Shown one piece after another: positions 14,755 through 19,633 of a stretch of DNA of 19,633 nt (within the stretch, counting starts at the first letter, position 1; each line of letters starts with the position of its first letter). The position numbers and the translations under genes were made by a program. Below the pieces are notes generated by a model. The model saw only the letters and a program-made list of their open reading frames with translations, searched no databases and was not told where the DNA came from. The DNA comes from an uncultured Muribaculaceae bacterium (GTDB lineage: Bacteria; Bacteroidota; Bacteroidia; Bacteroidales; Muribaculaceae): NCBI GenBank assembly GCA_910587185.1, contig CAJULY010000029.1, positions 1 through 19,633 on the forward strand. The letters are read 5' to 3'.

Positions 14755-15642
14755 TTATCTGAGGGCCTGAGTGACGGCGCGTCCGCGCCAGCAGGAGGGA
14801 GTTTTGAGTCCGAGGGCCCGGGCTATGGTGGGCGCGATGTCGTAGGAGACTACCATATCGGTGATGGTCGTGGCCCGCTGAACACCTTTCCCCCATATAA
14901 TAAGAGGTGACTGCATCTCTGACATGGAGGTGCCTCCGTGGCCGGTACCTTTGCCTCCGTGGTCGGCCGTGATGATCACCATGGTGTCATCGATCATTCC
15001 GGCTTTTTCAAGAGCCTTGAAAATTTCAGCGATGGAGTTGTCGAGGCGCGTCATCATGGCGTAGTATTCGGGAGATCCCCAGCCGTTGTCGTGGCCCGGA
15101 TGGTCAGGGCGGTCAAATACGATGGCAGTGAGCTCCGGACGCACAGCCTTGAGATATTCGCCTGCCCGGGCTGCGGTGGCCTCTGGTACTGTCTGCTCGA
15201 AATGGCTGAACGACAGTGTGTCAACGAGATGCTTTATGCCGTCCCATTCTGCGAAGAGCGCAATGTCGGCTTTCGGATGCTGGAGGCGCGCAAGCTGGAA
15301 AACGGTCGGGAAGATGCCGTTGGTTTTTACGGCATCTGTTGGCTGGTTGAGTTCCGGCGTTTTTGATCCCCAGTTGAGATAACCGTGGACTTCCGGTCCC
15401 GCGCCCATGAAGATCGAAGCCCAGTTGACGGCGCTTGATGAGGGGAGAACCGAGCGTTTTTCCTTGGTGAAGGCTCCTTCCGCCGCAAGTTTCTTCACGA
15501 AGGGCATCTCCGACTGGTCATAGGTGTTTGCGGCCCAGCCGTCAAGTCCGATGAAAACGACATGTTTTGGCTTGGGAGCGGCCTCGGCGATCAGATAACC
15601 GACGAATGTGACAAGCAGAAATGTGATGATGTATCTTTTCAT
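14755..15642 (-). CDS. Exported type I phosphodiesterase/alkaline-phosphatase superfamily protein
   Basis: A 295-aa metal-dependent phosphatase or phosphodiesterase with a signal peptide (KRYIITFLLVTFVGYLIAEA, about 2-21), so it should act in the periplasm. Two-metal-site residues of the nucleotide pyrophosphatase/phosphodiesterase family are visible: Asp34 (IGLDGW), Asp180 and His184 (DRPDHPGHDNGWGS), Asp227-His228 (TADHGG) and His235 (GTGHGG). The nucleophile position, usually threonine, appears to be Ser70 in PSSSAVNWASIFMG. At under 300 residues it is near the minimal size for this fold. It follows the gamma-carbonic-anhydrase gene by 34 bp. The substrate is unknown. Confidence 0.88.
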   Translation of the reverse strand: MKRYIITFLLVTFVGYLIAEAAPKPKHVVFIGLDGWAANTYDQSEMPFVKKLAAEGAFTKEKRSVLPSSSAVNWASIFMGAGPEVHGYLNWGSKTPELNQPTDAVKTNGIFPTVFQLARLQHPKADIALFAEWDGIKHLVDTLSFSHFEQTVPEATAARAGEYLKAVRPELTAIVFDRPDHPGHDNGWGSPEYYAMMTRLDNSIAEIFKALEKAGMIDDTMVIITADHGGKGTGHGGTSMSEMQSPLIIWGKGVQRATTITDMVVSYDIAPTIARALGLKTPSCWRGRAVTQALR

Positions 15643-15676
15643 GAAATGTGAGAGTCTTGGGTGATGTTTCAGAGAC

Positions 15677-16210
15677 TCAGGATTGTTCTTCCGGCTTCTG
15701 TGTGTACCAGGTGGAGTACATCAGGTAGTTGCGGGCTATTTTCTGGTTCAGTTCGCGGGCTGTGGCCGGATCGACCATTTTGATGAATTTGGCAGGCGCG
15801 CCGCCCCACAGTTCGTTAGGCCCGATCTGAGTTCGGGAAAGGACCACGGAGCCGGCGGCCACGAGAGCGCCCTCACCCACCACGGCGTCGTCCATGACCA
15901 CGGCCCCCATTCCGATGAGGGCGAGGTCATGTATCTTGCATCCGTGGAGAGTGACGTTGTGGCCGATGGAGACATCGTTGCCGATCTCTATGGTTGATTT
16001 CTGGTAGAGGGTGTGGAGCACCGAGCCATCCTGAATGTTGACCCGGTCTCCAATGGTTATCGTGTTCACATCGCCGCGCAAAACGGTGTTGAACCAGACG
16101 CTACAGCCTTCACCGAGAGTCACATCACCTACAAGGGTGGCGTTTTCGGCCAGGAAGGTGTCTTTGCCAACTACGGGCGTAAAACCTCTGACTGGTATGA
16201 TTAGAGCCAT
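15677..16210 (-). CDS. Gamma-class carbonic anhydrase-like left-handed beta-helix protein
   Basis: A 177-aa hexapeptide-repeat protein of the YrdA/PaaY/gamma-carbonic-anhydrase group, which forms trimers with metal bound between subunits. Repeats run from about 20 to 135 (ATLVGDVTLGEGCSVWFNTV onward). The three zinc-binding histidines are in place: His66 (SVLHT), His84 and His89 (IGHNVTLHGC). Carbonic anhydrase activity is possible, but many members of this branch have no proven activity, so the reaction is not certain. It lies 13 bp after the aminopeptidase P gene, in one transcription unit with it. Confidence 0.92.
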   Translation of the reverse strand: MALIIPVRGFTPVVGKDTFLAENATLVGDVTLGEGCSVWFNTVLRGDVNTITIGDRVNIQDGSVLHTLYQKSTIEIGNDVSIGHNVTLHGCKIHDLALIGMGAVVMDDAVVGEGALVAAGSVVLSRTQIGPNELWGGAPAKFIKMVDPATARELNQKIARNYLMYSTWYTQKPEEQS

Positions 16211-16223
16211 TGTCTGTGTCGGT

Positions 16224-18014
16224 TTATCTGGTTAGTTTGCGGGTCTTGTTTATGAGCCAAGCCTGAGCTTCGGCGTCGAGAGCCGGGAGGATGCGTTCGC
16301 AGACGGTCGCGTGATATTCGTTAACCCAGTCGATTTCGGCATCGGTCATCAGATTGACATCAAACAGAGAGATGTCGAAGGGGAAGAGGGTGAGGGCCTC
16401 AAATCTGTAGAAACGGCCGAATTCAGTGGTGAAGGCGTCGGTGGTCAGTATGAGGTTCTCGCAGCGTATTCCATACTGTCCTTCGCGGTAGAGGCCCGGT
16501 TCGTCGGAAGTGATCATTCCCGGTGTCATGGGAGCGAGGGTGTCGTTGAGGCGTATGCTCTGCGGCCCTTCGTGGACATTCAGGAAGTGGCCTACGCCGT
16601 GGCCAGTGCCGTGAAGATAGCTAAGGCCTTCTTTCCAGAGGTTTATGCGGGCGAGGACGTCGAGCTGGGCGCCACGGGTCCCTTCGGGGAAAATGGCGGT
16701 CGCAAGAGCTATATGTCCCTTCATGACGAGGGTGAAGTCATGGCGCTGCGCGTTTGTGGGATTGCCGAGCGATATGGTGCGGGTTATGTCGGTCGTGCCG
16801 TCGAGATAGTTTGCGCCGGAATCAACGAGAAGAAGATTGTCGGGTTTAAGCGTTGCATTTGTGGCGGGGGTAGCCGAGTAATGGACAATCGCTCCGTGGG
16901 GGCCGAAACCGGCGATGGTGTCGAAGCTAAGGTCGAAGAAAAGGGGCTGTGCCGAGCGGTTTTTCAGCAGGATGTCGGCGATGTCGATTTCCGTTGTGGG
17001 GATATCTTCGGCCATGCGGCGTTCGATTTCCATGAAAGAGTGGACGAGAGCCACACCGTCGCGGATCATCGCGTTGCGCACACCTTTGATCTGGGTGTCG
17101 TTCTTGACGGCTTTCAGCATTGCGACGGGCGAGCCGCTGATGACGGCGCGATCGCCGAGAATCGTGCGCAGTGCTATGCCTGTCTGTCCGGCGCTGACGA
17201 GAACTTTGGTCTGGGAGGGGAGCGAGGCGAGGAATTGTTTCACGTCAGTGTAGGGACGCGTGCTGACTCCGCAATTTGCGAGATAGCTCTCGACCTCGGG
17301 AGTGAGCTTGTCGGTGTCCACGAAAAGTGTCGAATTTTCGGGCGAGAGATAGAGGAACGCTGTCACCACCGGATTGCATTCGACGTCGCTCGAACGGAGA
17401 TTGAGGGTCCATGCGATCTCGGCGAGATCGGAGATGAATGTTGCGCCGGCGCCTTCAGCGTTGACATTTTCCATGACGCGGCTGATTTTTGACTTGGCGC
17501 TTTCGCCGGAGTGCTTTTCTTCGTGGAGGAAGATCTTGTCCTTAGGGAGCGAGGGCCGGTCAAGCCATACGAGGTCGGCCGGGTCGAAATCGACGCGCAG
17601 GCTGATTCCGTTTCTGGCGAGCGTTTTTTCAAGGGTTTCGGCTGAGTTGACGGAAAATACCATGCCGTCGATGCCTACAGTGGCTCCTCCGGGAAGGTTT
17701 GAAGAAAGGTATGCCGCAATAGACGGAACTTCGGGCTTGCCGTCTTCCATGACGCCGATGCAGGTGTCTTTGAGCTGTGCGGCCGCCTGCAGCCAGTAAC
17801 GGGAATCGGCCCAGACGAAAGCTTTTGTGCGTGTCACAACCAGATCTCCGGCCGAACCGGTGAAGCCTGAGAGCCAGCGGCGCACCTGCCAGTGATCGGC
17901 AAGGTATTCGCCCTGATGGGGGTCGGTTTGTGGTATAATAACGGCGTCAACGCCTTCCTGCTGCATCACGTCGCGAAGTGCCTGGATGCGCGCGTTAATC
18001 TCTTCAGTTTTCAT
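16224..18014 (-). CDS. Xaa-Pro aminopeptidase (aminopeptidase P, M24B)
   Basis: A metallopeptidase that removes the N-terminal residue from peptides with proline in second position. The 596-aa protein is the long three-domain form also found in eukaryotic APP1: two creatinase-like N-terminal domains (about 1-150 and 150-305) and a pita-bread catalytic domain (about 310-530), followed by a C-terminal extension. All five metal ligands are seen with APP1-like spacing: Asp398, Asp409, His472 (HGTGHGVGHFLNVHEGP), Glu505 (SDEPGLY) and Glu519 (GIRCENL). No signal peptide, so cytoplasmic. It is first in a three-gene unit with its own candidate promoter. Confidence 0.96.
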   Translation of the reverse strand: MKTEEINARIQALRDVMQQEGVDAVIIPQTDPHQGEYLADHWQVRRWLSGFTGSAGDLVVTRTKAFVWADSRYWLQAAAQLKDTCIGVMEDGKPEVPSIAAYLSSNLPGGATVGIDGMVFSVNSAETLEKTLARNGISLRVDFDPADLVWLDRPSLPKDKIFLHEEKHSGESAKSKISRVMENVNAEGAGATFISDLAEIAWTLNLRSSDVECNPVVTAFLYLSPENSTLFVDTDKLTPEVESYLANCGVSTRPYTDVKQFLASLPSQTKVLVSAGQTGIALRTILGDRAVISGSPVAMLKAVKNDTQIKGVRNAMIRDGVALVHSFMEIERRMAEDIPTTEIDIADILLKNRSAQPLFFDLSFDTIAGFGPHGAIVHYSATPATNATLKPDNLLLVDSGANYLDGTTDITRTISLGNPTNAQRHDFTLVMKGHIALATAIFPEGTRGAQLDVLARINLWKEGLSYLHGTGHGVGHFLNVHEGPQSIRLNDTLAPMTPGMITSDEPGLYREGQYGIRCENLILTTDAFTTEFGRFYRFEALTLFPFDISLFDVNLMTDAEIDWVNEYHATVCERILPALDAEAQAWLINKTRKLTR

Positions 18015-18065
18015 GTGTATGATGTTTTTTGTTAATTTGAATTCTTAATACCGCATAATGCAACG

Positions 18066-18097
18066 CAAATATAGTAATTATTCGCCGAAAATTGAAA
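18066..18097 (-). promoter_or_regulatory. Candidate promoter of the aminopeptidase P unit
   Basis: On the minus strand TATATTTG (18073-18066) matches TAnnTTTG. Twenty bp upstream lies TTTC (18097-18094), one base off the -33 TTTG. Transcription would begin near 18060, about 45 nt before the ATG. Confidence 0.55.
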
Positions 18098-18134
18098 ATG
18101 AATGACGGCCGTTTGCAGGCCTTCGTCCAAAAAA

Positions 18135-18165
18135 TTGCATGAAATGTAGATTTTTACTAATTTTG
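18135..18165 (+). promoter_or_regulatory. Promoter of the metallophosphoesterase gene
   Basis: TTG (18135-18137), exactly 20 bp, then TAATTTTG (18158-18165). Transcription would start near 18171, about 25 nt before the ATG at 18197. It is divergent from the aminopeptidase P promoter, with the -33 elements about 40 bp apart. Confidence 0.72.
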
Positions 18166-18196
18166 GTGCTCAAAAATCATCACATTATATCCTGCT

Positions 18197-19363
18197 ATGA
18201 GCCATTTCCGTTTTCTGGCATTTATTCTGCTGGTCGCCGGCGCTGTGTCGGCGCAAGCTGTGAGAATAACTTTCGGTCCTTATCTCCAACAGGTGGGCGA
18301 GAATGAGGCCGTGATTGTGTGGGGTACCGACAAACGGTCGGTTTCCTGGGTCGAGACCGCACCCGACGACACGTTGCATTTCTATGCCGAGGAGCGCCCC
18401 AAGTTCTATCAGACTCATCTCGGACGTAAAGTCATAGGTACGCTCCATCGCGTGAAGGTCGATGGCCTGACTCCGGGCACCACTTATCGTTACCGCGTTT
18501 TCTCGCAGGAAGTGACGGAAGAAAAGACCTATCAGGTCAGTTATGGTGTAGTGGCGTCAACGCGCGTATATCAGAAAGAGCCGTTGCGGTTTACGACCGT
18601 CGATCCTGCCAAGACATCGATCCGGTTCAGCGTGGTCAATGATATTCATGCCGATACGGCCAGAATGGGGCGGCTTCTGAAAGACGTTCGCCGGGGTGAA
18701 ACCGATTTCGTGGTTTTCAACGGCGATATGGTGAGCCACATGGACACCGAGCGGCAGGTCGTTGACGGCTTTATAAATAAAGCTGTAGATATGTTTGCGT
18801 CGGAGGTTCCTTTTTATATGGTGCGCGGCAATCATGAGGGGCGCGGAGTGATGGCCGCCCGCTATCCGGAATATTTTCCGGCCTCAACCGGTATGCCTTA
18901 CTATACGTTCCGCCAGGGCCCGGTGTTCTTTATTGTGATGGACGGAGGAGAGGATAAACCGGACAGTGATATCGAATATTTCGGGCTGAACCGGATGGAC
19001 CGTTACAGGGAAGATGAAGCGCGTTGGCTGAAAGAAGTCGTGGCGACGGAAGAGTTCCGTTCTTCCCCCTACAAGGTCGTGTTGCTTCATGTGCCGCCTT
19101 TCGGCGATACATGGCATGGGCAGCTCCACGCGCAACGCATGTTTATGCCTATATTGAATGAGGCGGGGGTGGATGTCATGGTATGCGGTCATCTGCACCG
19201 TCATCTGTTTGTGCAGCCCGGAAAGGAAAGTGGAGCGAAATTTCCGGTGATCATCAACAGTAACGTCGATGTCATCGAGGCGTCGGCCGACGGCCATAGC
19301 CTGGAATTGTCGGTGAAAAACGGAAACGGTCATGAGATTCTGCATCACACAGTGAAGAGATGA
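18197..19363 (+). CDS. Exported calcineurin-like metallophosphoesterase
   Basis: A 388-aa protein with a signal peptide (about 1-21, ending VSAQA). An N-terminal fibronectin-type domain like that of purple acid phosphatases follows (about 22-135, with GPYLQQVGENEAVIVW and LTPGTTYRYRV). The catalytic domain spans about 142-388. All metal motifs are present: NDIHAD (Asp149, His151), FNGDMV (Asp177), RGNHEG (Asn212, His213), LLHVPP (His298) and CGHLHRH (His332, His334). It should hydrolyse phosphate mono- or diesters in the periplasm; the substrate is unknown. It stands alone after its own promoter, and no convincing terminator follows. Confidence 0.93.
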   Translation: MSHFRFLAFILLVAGAVSAQAVRITFGPYLQQVGENEAVIVWGTDKRSVSWVETAPDDTLHFYAEERPKFYQTHLGRKVIGTLHRVKVDGLTPGTTYRYRVFSQEVTEEKTYQVSYGVVASTRVYQKEPLRFTTVDPAKTSIRFSVVNDIHADTARMGRLLKDVRRGETDFVVFNGDMVSHMDTERQVVDGFINKAVDMFASEVPFYMVRGNHEGRGVMAARYPEYFPASTGMPYYTFRQGPVFFIVMDGGEDKPDSDIEYFGLNRMDRYREDEARWLKEVVATEEFRSSPYKVVLLHVPPFGDTWHGQLHAQRMFMPILNEAGVDVMVCGHLHRHLFVQPGKESGAKFPVIINSNVDVIEASADGHSLELSVKNGNGHEILHHTVKR

Positions 19364-19505
19364 AGCCGTCGGCATCAGTCGGGATGATCTGCTTCCAAAT
19401 CTTTTTTTGTTGTAAAATTAGTGGCTAAATGATTTTAAACAAGAGTGTTATCATTCATGGGGTTGTAAAAAGGCGTAAAAAATCAACTAAAAAAAGAGCG
19501 AAAAG

Positions 19506-19537
19506 TTTGGTGGAATAAAAAAATAGTCATAACTTTG
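19506..19537 (+). promoter_or_regulatory. Promoter of the tRNA-Thr gene
   Basis: TTTG (19506-19509), exactly 20 bp, then TAACTTTG (19530-19537) followed by C: an exact Bacteroidota promoter. Transcription would start near 19543, about 40 nt before the tRNA. The preceding intergenic bases 19364-19505 show no gene or clear structure. Confidence 0.82.
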
Positions 19538-19582
19538 CATCGCTTTTGAGGCCGCAAGGCAATCAGGCAAACAGAAAGACCC

Positions 19583-19633
19583 GCCTCTTTAGCTCAGTTG
19601 GCCAGAGCACGTGATTTGTAATCTCGGGGTCGT
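19583..19633 (+). tRNA. tRNA-Thr(TGT), 3' part beyond the window
   Basis: The first 51 bases of a tRNA are present: acceptor strand GCCTCTT, then TA, D-arm stems GCTC and GAGC, an anticodon arm CGTGA-TTTGTAA-TCTCG, and the start of the variable loop. The anticodon TGT lies at 19617-19619, so it reads ACA (threonine) codons. The anticodon stem has one T-T mismatch. The T-arm and 3' acceptor strand are cut off by the window end, so the acceptor pairing cannot be checked. Confidence 0.92.

Noticed and set aside
16311..17492. 393-codon open frame on the plus strand opposite aminopeptidase P.
   Set aside because: It is fully antisense to a clear enzyme gene, has no recognisable family and reflects codon bias of the real gene.
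19364..19410. T-run at 19402-19408 after the metallophosphoesterase gene as a terminator.
   Set aside because: No stable GC-rich stem directly precedes the T bases; nearby inverted repeats are only 3-4 bp.

Overview
The window looks like a chromosomal segment from a member of the Bacteroidales. The order is well supported; a gut lineage such as Muribaculaceae is only a guess. The evidence is repeated Bacteroidota-type promoters (TTG or TTTG, 20 bp, then TAnnTTTG), few obvious Shine-Dalgarno sites, a DUF3098 protein, and the order ftsX - DUF3098 - uppP - truB - queA. No insertion sequence, phage gene or plasmid gene was seen.

Positions 1-5201 hold a CRISPR-Cas9 locus of subtype II-C. On the minus strand run cas9 (1219 aa), cas1 and cas2 with almost no spacing, then a leader, then the first repeat of an array cut off by the left window edge. 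There is no csn2 or cas4. A tracrRNA of about 80 nt lies just upstream of cas9 on the opposite strand. Its anti-repeat matches 17 of 20 bases of the repeat half, it has two short stems, and it ends in a strong terminator. Its promoter appears interleaved with the cas9 promoter. With Cas9, Cas1, Cas2, tracrRNA and array all present and all catalytic motifs intact, the system looks complete for interference and adaptation.

Positions 5286-6425 (plus strand) carry an lrgA/lrgB-type membrane protein pair, insulated from the tracrRNA by a second terminator-like hairpin.

Positions 6435-14698 are a tightly packed minus-strand gene series read from a consensus promoter in front of ftsX: ftsX, DUF3098, uppP, truB, queA, yigZ, an unrecognised 124-aa gene, a secreted cyclophilin, an M16 peptidase and a secreted alpha/beta hydrolase. 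Roles are cell division, undecaprenyl phosphate recycling, tRNA modification and periplasmic protein handling.

Positions 14720-18097 are a second minus-strand unit: aminopeptidase P, a gamma-carbonic-anhydrase-like protein and an exported phosphodiesterase/phosphatase. At 18135 the direction switches to a plus-strand secreted metallophosphoesterase. The window ends inside a tRNA-Thr(TGT) gene that has a textbook promoter.
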